The notes under the pieces: model-generated | Database searches by the model: none | The model's input: the letters and a program-made list of their open reading frames with translations, nothing else | Told to the model about the DNA's origin: nothing | Assembly (NCBI GenBank): GCA_019351995.1 | Contig: JABBOD010000027.1 | Span: forward strand, 1-38,236 | Source: Acidobacteriota bacterium | Lineage (GTDB): Bacteria > Actinomycetota > Actinomycetes > Actinomycetales > Microbacteriaceae | Direction of reading: 5' to 3' | DNA: 38,236 nucleotides | In this document: positions 16,467-25,572 of the stretch, piece after piece | Position numbering within the stretch: position 1 is the stretch's first letter | Layout of the letters: each line of letters starts with the position of its first letter | Translations under genes and position numbers: made by a program

Positions 16467-17735
16467 GTGACCGAGACGAGCATGCTGAGCACGGCAGAGC
16501 CCGACGGGAGTGCGCCGTCGACACCGGATACCCCGTGGCCGGTCGCCGTGCTCAGCACCAAGATCAAGAGTTATATCGACCGCCTCGGAACGGTCTGGGC
16601 CGAGGGGGAGATCACCCAGTGGGGAGCCTCGGGCGGCAATGTCTACGGCAAGCTGAAAGACCTTCACCAGGACGTCACCCTCTCGTTCACCGTCTGGTCG
16701 TCGACCCGCGCCAAGTTCACCGACGACTTCACACAGGGTGACCGCGTGATTGCGCTGCTCAAGCCGAACTTCTGGCCAAAAGGCGGCTCACTCAGCATGC
16801 AGGTCTACGAACTCCGTCATGTCGGTCTCGGCGATCTGCTCGAAAGGCTGGAACGGCTTCGCCGTCAACTGGCGCTGGAGGGCCTGTTCGAGGCCGACCG
16901 AAAGGTGCCGCTGCCATTCCTTCCCGGCTGCATCGGGCTGATCACGGGCAAGGACTCCGACGCCGAGAAAGACGTCATCCGTAACGCCCAGCTGCGGTGG
17001 CCGGAGGTCCGCTTCCGGGTGCGGCACGCGGCGGTGCAGGGCGACCGCGCGGCGGCCGACGTGACACGGGCGATCCGAGAGCTGGATGCCGACCCCCAGG
17101 TCGACGTGATCATCGTCGCCCGCGGCGGCGGCGACTTCCAGAATCTGCTCACCTTCAGCGATGAGCAGCTGGTGCGCACCGCGGCGGCCTGCGTGACGCC
17201 GCTGGTCAGCGCTATCGGCCACGAGGCGGACCGTCCGCTGCTCGACGAGGTGGCCGACCTGAGAGCTTCGACGCCGACGGACGCCGCGAAGCGGGTGGTC
17301 CCCGACGTCGCCGACGAGTTGGCCCGCGTCCAGCAGGCCCGCGGCCGGATGGCGATGCGCGTCACCGCGCTGGTGACGGCCGAGATCGACCGGATCGGTC
17401 ACATCCGCTCCCGGCCCGCCATGGTGGACCCGGGCTGGCTGGTCGACACTCGCTCCGAGGAACTCACGCGCTGGGTCGCTCGCGGGTCGGAGCTCATGGA
17501 TTACCGTCTCGAACGCGCCGGGCAGCAGTTGGGGGAACTCACCGGGCAACTGCGCGCACTGTCACCGAAACGGACTCTCGAACGCGGCTACGCGATCGCG
17601 CAGCGTGCCGACCGGAGTGTGCTGCGGGCAGCCGGCGATGCAACCGCGGGTGAATCGCTCCTTCTCACCCTGGCCGACGGCACGGTTCTCACCACGGTCC
17701 AGAGCGCCCCGAAACCGTCCAGAACGCGCGGCTAG
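16467..17735 (+). CDS. xseA: Exodeoxyribonuclease VII large subunit
   Basis: 422 residues from GTG 16467. The N-terminal OB-fold domain begins at PWPVAVLSTKIKSYIDRLG and includes WAEGEITQW and the YGKLKD and SLSMQVYELRHVGLG blocks (to about residue 125). The catalytic core contains LPFLPGCIGLITGKDSDAEKD, DVIIVARGGGDFQ and VSAIGHEADRPLLDEVADLRASTPT. A helical region then ends in the family motif LSPKRTLERGYAI. Exonuclease VII degrades single-stranded DNA from both ends, and this subunit holds the active site. The open frame extends far upstream, but the leaderless promoter and family length support this start. The small subunit follows at once. Confidence 0.95.
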   Translation: MTETSMLSTAEPDGSAPSTPDTPWPVAVLSTKIKSYIDRLGTVWAEGEITQWGASGGNVYGKLKDLHQDVTLSFTVWSSTRAKFTDDFTQGDRVIALLKPNFWPKGGSLSMQVYELRHVGLGDLLERLERLRRQLALEGLFEADRKVPLPFLPGCIGLITGKDSDAEKDVIRNAQLRWPEVRFRVRHAAVQGDRAAADVTRAIRELDADPQVDVIIVARGGGDFQNLLTFSDEQLVRTAAACVTPLVSAIGHEADRPLLDEVADLRASTPTDAAKRVVPDVADELARVQQARGRMAMRVTALVTAEIDRIGHIRSRPAMVDPGWLVDTRSEELTRWVARGSELMDYRLERAGQQLGELTGQLRALSPKRTLERGYAIAQRADRSVLRAAGDATAGESLLLTLADGTVLTTVQSAPKPSRTRG

Positions 17736-17738
17736 ACT
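17733..17738 (+). promoter_or_regulatory. Leaderless -10 hexamer TAGACT of xseB, built on the xseA stop codon
   Basis: The xseA stop TAG (17733-17735) is the first half of TAGACT, which is followed by six bases and GTG 17745. xseB therefore appears able to make its own leaderless mRNA, in addition to read-through from xseA. Confidence 0.55.
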
Positions 17739-17744
17739 TTCACC

Positions 17745-18017
17745 GTGGCCGACTCTGCCGAATCCCCCCGGGCCAAATCCCCCGCCGCCGTCCCCTCCGC
17801 GCCGGATCTTTCCGGCCTCAGCTACGAGCAGGCACGCGACGAACTGGTCAGGGTGGTGAGCGAGCTGGAACAGGGCTCCGCGACGCTCGAGGAGTCATTG
17901 GCGCTCTGGGAGCGTGGCGAGGCTCTTGCTCGACGCTGCGAGGAGTGGCTGCTCGGAGCGAAAGAGCGCCTCGACGCCGCGCGCTCGGCCGCGATGGGTG
18001 GCGGGAGCGGCTCGTGA
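17745..18017 (+). CDS. xseB: Exodeoxyribonuclease VII small subunit
   Basis: A 90-residue protein with a Pro/Ala-rich leader (1-25) and the XseB helical hairpin: [20 protein letters not shown], then [24 protein letters not shown]. Several copies bind the large subunit to form exonuclease VII. The start is GTG, nine bases after the xseA stop. No Shine-Dalgarno site is evident, which fits the leaderless -10. Its stop overlaps the start of the DUF4245 gene (GTGA). Confidence 0.93.
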   Translation: MADSAESPRAKSPAAVPSAPDLSGLSYEQARDELVRVVSELEQGSATLEESLALWERGEALARRCEEWLLGAKERLDAARSAAMGGGSGS

Positions 18018-18682
18018 GTCCTCGGCAGAATCCTCCCGCTACCGACGAATCGGGCCGGCCGATCGTCGCCGAACTCGGCCGAGCCGAGACAGCGCAGGAG
18101 ATCGCGGACCGCATGGCCGCGTCGCGACTGGCACATCGGAGCAATCAGACCACCCTCAATCTCGTCATCGCCCTCGGGGCATCGCTGCTGGTCGTGTTCC
18201 TCATCGTGATCGTCGTCGTCCGTCCCGACCAGGGTGGAGCGCCGAAGACCGTCAACTGGACGGCCGTCGCCAAGGACGCTCAGCAGTCCGTGTCCACCAC
18301 CCTCGCCGTTCCCCGACTGCCATCGAGCTGGACGGCCAACCGGGCTCAGATCGAAGACGTCGTGTCAGCGAGCGACGGCATTGCCAACTGGCAGATCGGC
18401 TTCCTCACGCCGAGTACGCAGTACATCGGCTTGGTTCAGGGCATCGATGCCAACCCGAGCTGGGTCGCCACGGAGTTGTCCAATAAGAGGCCAACCGGCA
18501 CCGCGAGCTACGGCGGCGACACCTGGCAGGTCTACGACCATCGGACGGCCGAGAACCCCGGAAACCTGGCATATGCGCTCGTGACGACCATCGGCAAGTC
18601 CACCATCGTGCTCGCGGGTACCGGCAGCAACGCGGAGTTTGCGACGCTGGCCACCGAGATCGCCGGACAGCTGCATGGCTGA
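18014..18682 (+). CDS. DUF4245 family membrane protein
   Basis: 222 residues from GTG 18014, which overlaps the xseB stop. An N-terminal cytoplasmic part of about 40 residues contains [20 protein letters not shown]. One membrane helix follows ([20 protein letters not shown], about 46-65), then an extracytoplasmic DUF4245 domain with repeated short strands ([29 protein letters not shown]). Function unknown. The family lies next to xseAB or glpX in many actinobacteria, including Mycobacterium tuberculosis Rv1100 (recalled). Its last bases overlap the start of the carbonic anhydrase gene, so the two are translationally coupled. Confidence 0.85.
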   Translation: MSPRQNPPATDESGRPIVAELGRAETAQEIADRMAASRLAHRSNQTTLNLVIALGASLLVVFLIVIVVVRPDQGGAPKTVNWTAVAKDAQQSVSTTLAVPRLPSSWTANRAQIEDVVSASDGIANWQIGFLTPSTQYIGLVQGIDANPSWVATELSNKRPTGTASYGGDTWQVYDHRTAENPGNLAYALVTTIGKSTIVLAGTGSNAEFATLATEIAGQLHG

Positions 18683-19316
18683 GCTGAGTCCCGCTCAGGT
18701 CTGGGCCGACATGGAGCGGGGCAACGAACGGTTCGTCGCGGGCGAGCCGTTGCATCCTCGGCAAGATGTGGAGCGCCGCGAAGAGCTCGCCGCCGCCCAA
18801 CACCCCACCGCTGCGCTGTTCGGCTGCAGCGACTCACGTCTCGCCGCCGAGATCATCTTCGACAAGGGCCTGGGCGACCTGTTCGTGATCCGCAATGCGG
18901 GGCAGGTCATTTCCGACTCCGTGGTCGGCTCGATCGAGTACGCGGTGGCCGTGTTGCAGGTTCCTCTCATCATCGTGCTGGGTCACGACGAGTGCGGCGC
19001 CGTTCGAGCCGCGATCGACTCGGAACAGCCGGATGCCGCCGCTCTGCCTCCGCACATCGCGCACCTGATCGCGCCGATCCGGCCAGCCGTCCGCCGAGTG
19101 GTCGCCGCGGCGAGCCTCGGCCCCTCGGACCTTCCCGATGCCTCCGAGGTCGGCCGCGAGCACCTGCGCGACACCGTCGGCGAGCTTCTGGAGAGCTCGG
19201 AACTGGTCAGTGCAGCGGTCGCCGCGGGTACGCTGGGAATCGTTGGCGCGAACTACCGCCTGGCCGAAGGGCGCGTGGTTCCCGACGTCATGATCGGCTC
19301 GCTCGCCACCAGCTGA
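18675..19316 (+). CDS. Beta-class carbonic anhydrase
   Basis: A 213-residue zinc enzyme that hydrates CO2 to bicarbonate. The zinc ligands are C51 (FGCSDSR), H104 and C107 (LGHDECGA); the D53-R55 dyad is intact, and VIRNAGQVI (71-79) is the usual core strand. ATG 18675 overlaps the end of the DUF4245 gene by eight bases. The ORF could start earlier, but the family's N-terminus begins at about [19 protein letters not shown]. Supplying bicarbonate for carboxylation fits its position before a TCA cycle gene, though that link is only an inference. Confidence 0.93.
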   Translation: MAELSPAQVWADMERGNERFVAGEPLHPRQDVERREELAAAQHPTAALFGCSDSRLAAEIIFDKGLGDLFVIRNAGQVISDSVVGSIEYAVAVLQVPLIIVLGHDECGAVRAAIDSEQPDAAALPPHIAHLIAPIRPAVRRVVAAASLGPSDLPDASEVGREHLRDTVGELLESSELVSAAVAAGTLGIVGANYRLAEGRVVPDVMIGSLATS

Positions 19317-19351
19317 CCACCCATCACCACACACTGGAAAGGCACGTCGAC

Positions 19352-20752
19352 GTGAGCAGCGCCCCGCAGGAATACCGGATCGAGCACGACACCATGGGCG
19401 AGGTGAGGGTGCCGATCGACGCTCTCTACGGCGCCCAGACCCAGCGTGCCGTCGAGAACTTCCCGATCTCGGGATCCGGTCTCGAGCCGGCGCAGATCGT
19501 CGCACTCGCCCGCATCAAGCGCGCCGCCGCCCTGGTCAACAAGGAGTTGGGCACCGTCAAGCCCGAGGTCGCCGACGCGATCGTGACCGCTGCCGATGAG
19601 ATCATCGCCGGAGAGCACCACGATCAGTTCCCGATCGACACGTACCAGACCGGTTCGGGCACCAGCTCGAACATGAACATCAACGAGGTGCTGGCGACCA
19701 TCGCCACCGACAAGCTCGGCGCCCCGGTGCACCCGAACGACCACGTCAACGCCTCGCAGTCGTCGAATGACGTGTTCCCGACCTCGGTGCACGTGGCGGT
19801 GACCGGTGCCCTCATCAACGAGCTCGTTCCCTCGCTCGATCACCTCGCGATCTCGCTGGAGAAGAAGGCGAAAGACTGGGCGGGAATGGTCAAGCCCGGC
19901 CGCACCCACCTGATGGATGCCACCCCGGTCACGCTCGGCCAGGAGTTCGGCGGCTATGCGCGCCAGATCCGGCTCGCCATCGAGCGCGTCGAGGCCGCGC
20001 TCCCCCGCGTCAGCGAGGTCCCCCTCGGCGGTACCGCGGTCGGAACCGGGATCAACACGCCGGCGGGCTTCCCGCAGAAGGTCATCGCGATCCTCGCGGA
20101 GTCGAGCGGACTGCCGATCACCGAAGCGCTCGACCACTTCGAGGCGCAGGGCGCCCGCGACGGCTTGGTGGAGGCCTCCGGAGCCCTTCGGGTGCTCGCC
20201 GTCTCGCTGATCAAGATCTGCAATGACCTGCGCTGGATGGGATCCGGTCCGAACACGGGGCTCAACGAGATCCACATTCCCGACCTGCAGCCGGGTAGCT
20301 CGATCATGCCCGGCAAGGTCAACCCGGTGATCCCGGAGGCCGTGATCATGGTCGCCGCGCGCGTCATGGGCAACGACTCGACGATCGCCTGGGCGGGCGC
20401 GAGCGGCAACTTCGAACTCAACGTCGCGATCCCGGTGATGGGGACGGCGCTGCTCGAGTCGATCCGACTGCTCGCGAACTCGACCCGCCTGCTCGCCGAC
20501 ACCACCGTTGACGGGCTGCACGCCAACGAGGAGCGCGCACGCGCCCTCGCCGAGTCGTCACCGTCGATCGTCACGCCGCTGAACAAGTTCATCGGCTACG
20601 AGAACGCCGCGAAGATCGCGAAGCACGCCGTCGCCGCCGGGATGACGATCCGCGAGTCGGTCATCGACCTGGGATTCGTGGAACGCGGCGAACTGAGCCT
20701 CGAGCAACTGGACACGGCGCTCGACGTGCTCAGCATGACGCATCCCGGCTGA
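19352..20752 (+). CDS. fumC: Class II fumarate hydratase
   Basis: A 466-residue enzyme of the fumarase/aspartase superfamily that interconverts fumarate and L-malate. Conserved region 1 is [14 protein letters not shown] (about 101-113), region 2 is [17 protein letters not shown] (about 183-199), and region 3 is the signature [11 protein letters not shown] (315-325). The N-terminus [19 protein letters not shown] is typical. GTG 19352 has a GGAAAGG site ten bases upstream. It lies 35 bases after the carbonic anhydrase gene and probably shares its transcript. Confidence 0.95.
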   Translation: MSSAPQEYRIEHDTMGEVRVPIDALYGAQTQRAVENFPISGSGLEPAQIVALARIKRAAALVNKELGTVKPEVADAIVTAADEIIAGEHHDQFPIDTYQTGSGTSSNMNINEVLATIATDKLGAPVHPNDHVNASQSSNDVFPTSVHVAVTGALINELVPSLDHLAISLEKKAKDWAGMVKPGRTHLMDATPVTLGQEFGGYARQIRLAIERVEAALPRVSEVPLGGTAVGTGINTPAGFPQKVIAILAESSGLPITEALDHFEAQGARDGLVEASGALRVLAVSLIKICNDLRWMGSGPNTGLNEIHIPDLQPGSSIMPGKVNPVIPEAVIMVAARVMGNDSTIAWAGASGNFELNVAIPVMGTALLESIRLLANSTRLLADTTVDGLHANEERARALAESSPSIVTPLNKFIGYENAAKIAKHAVAAGMTIRESVIDLGFVERGELSLEQLDTALDVLSMTHPG

Positions 20753-20797
20753 ACGGTCGAGGGCCGACGCCCACCGGTCGATCTCACGCCGCGCGGC

Positions 20798-21310
20798 TCA
20801 CACCAGTCGCTGCACCGCGCTCAGCACCAGCGCGCCGAAGTAGCCGGTCAGCAGGAACGGCCCGAACGCGAGGTGCCGCGTCCGCGTGCCCCAGCCTTCG
20901 CGGATCATCACGATGAGGGATGCCACGCCGCCCATCAGGAATGCGAACAGCGGGGCGGCAACGGCCACCACGAGCGTCGGGGATGCCAGCCCGATCGCGG
21001 TCGCGAGCTTCACGTCCCCCATGCCCATCCCGCCGACGAGAGCGAGCAGAAACAGCAGGCCGCCCACCACGAGCCCGGCCAGGAGCGACACCGTCGGCGG
21101 CACCCCGGTCGCGAGCCAGGAGATGCCGGCACCGAGTACGCCGGCAAGCAGCGCGGGGACGGTGAGGCGGTTCGGAAGTCGGTGCTCCGCGACATCGGTG
21201 CGCCACAGTGGTGGGGCCACGGCGGCGACGGCAAAGCCCGCGAGCAGCGCGGGTACCGGGCCGAGCGCCACCGTGACGAGCGCCGCCAGCGCCAGTGAAA
21301 CCATGACCAT
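20798..21310 (-). CDS. Type IV prepilin peptidase (A24 family), short form
   Basis: 170 residues from ATG 21310, all hydrophobic with about five or six membrane helices. The two catalytic aspartates of the GxGD protease family are visible: D39 in WRTDVAEHRLPNRL and D99 in GMGMGDVK. It lacks the N-terminal cysteine-rich methyltransferase domain of the PilD type, resembling the short CpaA/TadV type. Such enzymes cleave prepilin leader peptides at the membrane. No pilin, Tad or secretion gene is in the window. ATG 21310 follows TACGGT by six bases. The gene is convergent with fumC. Confidence 0.85.
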   Translation of the reverse strand: MVMVSLALAALVTVALGPVPALLAGFAVAAVAPPLWRTDVAEHRLPNRLTVPALLAGVLGAGISWLATGVPPTVSLLAGLVVGGLLFLLALVGGMGMGDVKLATAIGLASPTLVVAVAAPLFAFLMGGVASLIVMIREGWGTRTRHLAFGPFLLTGYFGALVLSAVQRLV

Positions 21311-21316
21311 CCGGCG

Positions 21317-21322
21317 ACCGTA
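21317..21322 (-). promoter_or_regulatory. Leaderless -10 hexamer TACGGT of the prepilin peptidase gene
   Basis: TACGGT, then CGCCGG, then ATG 21310 on the minus strand. Confidence 0.45.
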
Positions 21323-21363
21323 GCGGCACCGGATCGGCGTGGGGCGACTCCTCCACAGCTCGA

Positions 21364-21369
21364 TAAACT
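21364..21369 (+). promoter_or_regulatory. Candidate -10 TAAACT of the MFS transporter gene
   Basis: TAAACT within CGATAAACTGGG would start an mRNA near 21377, with a leader of about 60 bases before GTG 21436. Confidence 0.4.
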
Positions 21370-21435
21370 GGGAACGCGGTCCGAGCAGCCGATGGGCTTT
21401 CCCGTCTTCGACACCGCCAGGAACGGGACGGGCAC

Positions 21436-22740
21436 GTGGAGCTCCCCACCGCAGACGACAGCACGCAGGCGGAGACGACACGGTCAGCGCGCGTACGCTC
21501 CGGTTTCGTAGGACCGTATGCCGCCATTCTCGGCAGGGACGGAGCGTGGCGGTTCTCGCTGGCAGGCTGGTTCGCGCGCCTGGTGCGGTCAACGGCAGGT
21601 ATCAGCACGATTCTGCTGATCGCCGCGCACGGCCAGAGTTATGCGATCGGCGGGGCGGCATCCGGGGCTGTGGTGATCGGCGCGGCGATCGCCGGACCGT
21701 TCTGGTCACGCGCGGCCGATCGCCTGGGGCAAACCCGCGTGACTCCGGTCGCCCTGGTGGCTCTGACGGTCTCGGCGGTGCTCCTGCTGCTCTCGATCCA
21801 GTTCGACCTCGCCCCCTGGACCTGGGTGAGCGCCTCGTTCCTGATCGGCGCCTCGGCGATCGATGCCGGCGCCCTGGTGCGAGCGAGGTGGATTCACCTG
21901 CTCGCCGGCTCCGACCGTCGTCGCGGCGTCGAGCGGCACACCGCTCTCGCCTTCGAGGCGGTGCTGGACGAGTTCACCTTCGTGATCGGGCCCCCGCTGG
22001 TGACGATCGTGGCGGCGGCCGCGAATCCGGTCGCGGGCTTCCTGGTCGGGGTGGGCGCGACACTGCTCGGCGGGGTCGCTCTTGTCGTGCAACGGCGGAC
22101 CGCACCCGTCCCGTCGCGCGTGCATGCCCCGGATGCGGCCAGGGGCTTTCGCGCGTGGCTCCCGGCTGGCGTGCTCGGCCTCTTGCCCAGCTACGTCGGC
22201 GTCGGCCTGATTTTCGGATCGGTGGATCTCACCGCGGTCGGCATCTCACGCGACGTCGGCACGACCGCGATCGCCGGCATCCTGTTGGCCGTCTTCGCGC
22301 TGGGGAGCGTGACGTCGGGATTTCTGTTCGGCGTGATCGGAGCTCGATGGTCGGTGCTTCGACGCCTCGGGGTGTCGGGAGCGATGTTCGCCGTGGTGAT
22401 GCCGTGGTTCGCTGTCGTCGGCGCGCCACTGACGTTCGCCATCGTCAGCTTCTGCGCGGGTCTGGCAACAACACCGATCCTGATCGCCTCCAGCTCGATG
22501 ATCGAGACACTCACCGCGCGCGAGAACATCACCGTCGCGATGTCGTGGCCGAGCGTGGCGATGTCGGTCGGAGTGACGATCGGGGCGGCAATGAGCGGCG
22601 CGGCGATCGACCACGGCTCCAGCTACGGCGGACTCTGGGTTCCGCTGATCGCGGCAGCGCTCGTCGCGCTCGCGACGGCGGTCAACGTGCTCGTGCGGGG
22701 ACGGCGCCGCGCGGCAATCCCCGCCGACGGGCGGCCATGA
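21436..22740 (+). CDS. Major facilitator superfamily transporter
   Basis: A 434-residue protein with about 12 hydrophobic helices from residue 40 to 425 and a hydrophilic N-terminal 35 residues. The loop between helices 2 and 3 reads FWSRAADRLGQTRV, the MFS motif A position (usually GxxxDRxGRR). FEAVLDEFTFVIGPPLV resembles the helix 5 motif of drug/proton antiporters. The substrate cannot be predicted. The start GTG 21436 has no strong ribosome-binding site, so other starts nearby are possible. The gene diverges from the prepilin peptidase gene and converges with the PhoH gene. Confidence 0.85.
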   Translation: MELPTADDSTQAETTRSARVRSGFVGPYAAILGRDGAWRFSLAGWFARLVRSTAGISTILLIAAHGQSYAIGGAASGAVVIGAAIAGPFWSRAADRLGQTRVTPVALVALTVSAVLLLLSIQFDLAPWTWVSASFLIGASAIDAGALVRARWIHLLAGSDRRRGVERHTALAFEAVLDEFTFVIGPPLVTIVAAAANPVAGFLVGVGATLLGGVALVVQRRTAPVPSRVHAPDAARGFRAWLPAGVLGLLPSYVGVGLIFGSVDLTAVGISRDVGTTAIAGILLAVFALGSVTSGFLFGVIGARWSVLRRLGVSGAMFAVVMPWFAVVGAPLTFAIVSFCAGLATTPILIASSSMIETLTARENITVAMSWPSVAMSVGVTIGAAMSGAAIDHGSSYGGLWVPLIAAALVALATAVNVLVRGRRRAAIPADGRP

Positions 22741-22749
22741 CCGCTGTCC

Positions 22750-22778
22750 CCCGTCCGGCCCGGGCCGGGCTGGACGGG
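22750..22778. terminator. Bidirectional hairpin between the convergent MFS and PhoH genes
   Basis: A 12-bp stem with one G-T pair (22750-22761 with 22767-22778) and a 5-base loop, almost all G and C. It starts 10 bases after the MFS stop and lies 58 bases beyond the PhoH stop. It could end transcripts from both sides; there is no T run. Confidence 0.55.
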
Positions 22779-22835
22779 CCGGGGACACGTCGCGCGGCGA
22801 CGGGCCCCCGGCCCTCACAACGTGCGCGGTGTGCG

Positions 22836-24218
22836 CTACGCCAGCTCGTTGCCCTCGAGCAGTTCGGTGACGAGGGCCGCGATGGCCGAGCGCTCCGAGC
22901 GGGTGAGGGTGATGTGGGCGAACAGCGGGTGGCCCTTGAGGGTCTCGATCACGCTCGCGACACCGTCGTGGCGTCCGACCCGCAGGTTGTCGCGCTGGGC
23001 GACGTCGTGGGTGAGAACGACGCGGGAGTTGGTCCCGATCCGCGACAGCACGGTCAAGAGCACATTCCGCTCCAGCGACTGGGCCTCGTCGACGATCACG
23101 AAGGCGTCATGCAATGACCGGCCGCGGATGTGCGTCAGCGGCAGCACCTCCAGGATGCCGCGCTCGACGATCTCGTCGATCACGTTCTCGCTGACCAGAG
23201 CACCGAGCGTGTCGAAGACCGCCTGCCCCCACGGGCTCATCTTCTCGTCCTTGTCGCCGGGAAGGTAGCCGAGCTCCTGGCCACCCACCGCGTAGAGGGG
23301 ACGGAAGACCATGATCTTGCGGTGCTGCTGCTTCTCGAGCACCGACTCGAGCCCGGCACACAGGGCAAGGGCGCTCTTGCCGGTTCCGGCGCGACCACCC
23401 AGTGAGACGATCCCGATCTCCGGATCGAGCAGCAGGTCGATGGCGAGACGCTGCTCCGCGCTGCGACCGTGCAGACCGAACACGTCACGGTCGCCGCGCA
23501 CCACCTTCAGCTGTCCCTTCCCCGAGACACGACCGAGCGCCGATCCGCGGTCCGAGTGGATGACGAGGCTGGTGTTGATCGGAAGGTCCTGCACCGCGCG
23601 GGTCGACATGGTGTCGTTGTCGTACAGCTCGGCCATCTGCTCACCGGAGACGTCGATGTCGGCCATCCCGGTCCATCCGGAGTCCACGGCGAGTTCAGCG
23701 CGGTACTCCTCGGCAGCGAGGCCGATCGAGGCCGCCTTGACGCGAAGCGGGAGATCCTTGGACACGACCGTGACCGCCAAGCCGTCGTTCGACAGGTTGA
23801 GCGCGACCGCGAGAATCCGAGAGTCGTTGTCACCGAGTTGCAGCCCCGACGGCAGCACCGACATGTTGGAGTGGTTCAGCTCGACGCGCAGGCTGCCGCC
23901 CCCGTCGCCGACGGCAATCGGGAAGTCGAGGCGCTCGTGCAGCACACGCAGTTCATCGAGGTTCCGAAGCGCCTGGCGGGCGAAGTACCCGATCTCGGGG
24001 TCGTTCCGTTTGGCTTCGAGTTCGCTCACCACGATGACGGGGAGCACGACCGCGTGTTCGGCGAATCGGAAGATCGCCTTGGGGTCGCTCAGCAGCACGG
24101 AGGTGTCGAGCACGTAGGTGCGCTCCCCCTGCTTCTGCGTCTCGGTGCTGGTGGACTTCTGCAGGGGTTCGTTGAGCGCTGGCACTACCACTCCATCCCC
24201 GAGTGGCGCGGAGGCCAT
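22836..24218 (-). CDS. PIN-domain PhoH family ATPase
   Basis: A 460-residue fusion. The PIN-like domain (about 33-175) begins [12 protein letters not shown], with D38, E67 (VVSELEAKR) and D130 (LGDNDSRIL) as likely metal-binding acids. The PhoH ATPase domain (about 250-455) has Walker A GRAGTGKS (275-282), Walker B VIVDEAQ (374-380) and a downstream [15 protein letters not shown]. The layout is that of mycobacterial PhoH2, reported as an RNA helicase and RNase toxin-like protein; that activity is borrowed from the family. No antitoxin gene was seen directly upstream. The first ~30 residues are not conserved; GTG codons at residues 10-12 are alternative starts. A TAAGTT -10 and a 7-bp inverted repeat lie just upstream. 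Confidence 0.9.
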   Translation of the reverse strand: MASAPLGDGVVVPALNEPLQKSTSTETQKQGERTYVLDTSVLLSDPKAIFRFAEHAVVLPVIVVSELEAKRNDPEIGYFARQALRNLDELRVLHERLDFPIAVGDGGGSLRVELNHSNMSVLPSGLQLGDNDSRILAVALNLSNDGLAVTVVSKDLPLRVKAASIGLAAEEYRAELAVDSGWTGMADIDVSGEQMAELYDNDTMSTRAVQDLPINTSLVIHSDRGSALGRVSGKGQLKVVRGDRDVFGLHGRSAEQRLAIDLLLDPEIGIVSLGGRAGTGKSALALCAGLESVLEKQQHRKIMVFRPLYAVGGQELGYLPGDKDEKMSPWGQAVFDTLGALVSENVIDEIVERGILEVLPLTHIRGRSLHDAFVIVDEAQSLERNVLLTVLSRIGTNSRVVLTHDVAQRDNLRVGRHDGVASVIETLKGHPLFAHITLTRSERSAIAALVTELLEGNELA

Positions 24219-24257
24219 CCGGATCCAGTTGGCGAAGCGGCCGGTTGTTGCGGGGCG

Positions 24258-24295
24258 AACTTATGTGGCCGCTCCGATCGGACGCCGTGTCCGAT
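24258..24295 (-). promoter_or_regulatory. Candidate promoter and operator-like inverted repeat of the PhoH gene
   Basis: On the minus strand TAAGTT (24263 to 24258) is a plausible -10. The inverted repeat ATCGGAC/GTCCGAT (24277-24283 and 24289-24295, 5-base spacer) falls between the -10 and -35 positions, as an operator would. Confidence 0.35.
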
Positions 24296-24365
24296 GAGTT
24301 GAAGCTAACCCCCAGCTCGTGACGCTCGGGTTTCGACACACCCCCGGCGCGTTACGGGACGATGA

Positions 24366-24383
24366 ATCTCCGGCACCGGAGAT
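24366..24383 (-). terminator. Hairpin directly after the aminotransferase stop codon
   Basis: ATCTCCGG-CA-CCGGAGAT is a perfect palindromic stem (seven bp plus a 4-base loop in RNA) three bases beyond the stop TAG at 24387-24389. It probably ends the transcript before the PhoH promoter. Confidence 0.5.
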
Positions 24384-24386
24384 GAG

Positions 24387-25523
24387 CTACACGAACGTCG
24401 CGGTGGCAAACGAGACGAATGCGGCCCGGAGCACACTGAACGTCTCCTCGCCGGTGGACACGTGAGCGCTCAGCCGCACGTGATTCTGGCGGATCGTGGC
24501 CGACACCCCGTGGTTGTGCAGCGACGCGGCGAGCACGGTCAACTGGTCGGGCGCCGGCTTGAGCACGACGATGCCGGCGCGCTCCTGCTCCGCCCGCGGC
24601 GAGACCACCGGGACCGCGAACTCGTCGGCGATGTCGATGATCCGCGAAACGCTCTGAGCGATCCGGGCGTTGATCGTCGGCACGCCGACGACCGCGATCT
24701 CCTCGAGGGAGACGGCGAGCCGCGCCTGCGCCATCGGATCGGGGAAGCTCACCTGGAACGCCGCCGCTGTCGATGTCGGATCGGGAACGGTATCCATCGG
24801 TAGTCCCGGAGTGTCCGTCGCGCTGAAGCCCGACCACACCGGAGTGAGATTCTCCCGTGCGCGATCACTGACGGCGAGGAATCCGGTGCCCCAGCCCGCG
24901 CGTGGCCACTTCTGGCCGCCGGCGACCACGACATCCGCGGCACCCCATGGGGCATCGACGACTCCGAAGCACTGGGTGGCATCGACGATCAGCATCCGAT
25001 CGCCGATCACCTGACGGATGCCCTCCAGGTCGGCGAGGTATCCGGTGCGGAAATCGACAAGACTGACGGCGACCGCGACGGTCGAACTGCTCAGCTGCTC
25101 ACGAAGGTTGCCGGGAGTGACCCGCCCGTGGTCGGTCTCGAGCCAGTTCGGCACGAGGACGCCGAGCGACTGCGCGGCGCGCACGGCGGCGAACGTGACG
25201 CTGGGGAACTCGGCGGGAGACAGCGCAACTCCGCCCGTGATCCCGAACATCGCGTGCATCAGACCCTGGCTGGTGTTCGGTTGGAAAACGACCTGGTCGG
25301 CGCGGAATCCGGTCAGTGCCGAGACCGAGTCCTGCATTCGGCGGTTCTGGTCGATCACCGCATCGAGCGACCCGAAACGGGCACGGGCGAGGATCGAGAA
25401 CTGCAGCGCCACCTCCTCCTGCACCGAGCGGCCGACGGGACCGACCCGCGCGAAGTCCAGGTAGCCCGGCTCGTCCTCGAAGCGGGCGGCGTATGCCTCA
25501 ATGGTCAGCGGGGAGGTGGACAT
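24387..25523 (-). CDS. Aminotransferase class V-fold PLP enzyme
   Basis: A 378-residue fold-type I PLP enzyme. The pyridoxal lysine is K205 in VVVAGGQKWPRAGWGTGFL, and the Asp that holds the pyridine nitrogen is D181 in LIVDATQCFG. FQPNTSQGLMHAMFG (80-94) is the phosphate-cup region. The general layout recalls kynureninase, isopenicillin epimerase and cysteine desulfurase relatives; the reaction cannot be named. A GEETFSVLRAAF end matches the small C-terminal domain. ATG 25523 has CAGGAT six bases upstream, a possible leaderless -10. The gene stands alone between uppS and PhoH, all on the minus strand. Confidence 0.85.
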   Translation of the reverse strand: MSTSPLTIEAYAARFEDEPGYLDFARVGPVGRSVQEEVALQFSILARARFGSLDAVIDQNRRMQDSVSALTGFRADQVVFQPNTSQGLMHAMFGITGGVALSPAEFPSVTFAAVRAAQSLGVLVPNWLETDHGRVTPGNLREQLSSSTVAVAVSLVDFRTGYLADLEGIRQVIGDRMLIVDATQCFGVVDAPWGAADVVVAGGQKWPRAGWGTGFLAVSDRARENLTPVWSGFSATDTPGLPMDTVPDPTSTAAAFQVSFPDPMAQARLAVSLEEIAVVGVPTINARIAQSVSRIIDIADEFAVPVVSPRAEQERAGIVVLKPAPDQLTVLAASLHNHGVSATIRQNHVRLSAHVSTGEETFSVLRAAFVSFATATFV

Positions 25524-25572
25524 CCGACAATCCTGTCAGTCATTGGCCCCAGCGAGCTATTGCTCGTGCGCG

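Noticed and set aside
20753..20797. Possible terminator between convergent fumC and the prepilin peptidase gene
   Set aside because: GGTCGA occurs twice in the same direction, but no stem of useful length forms.
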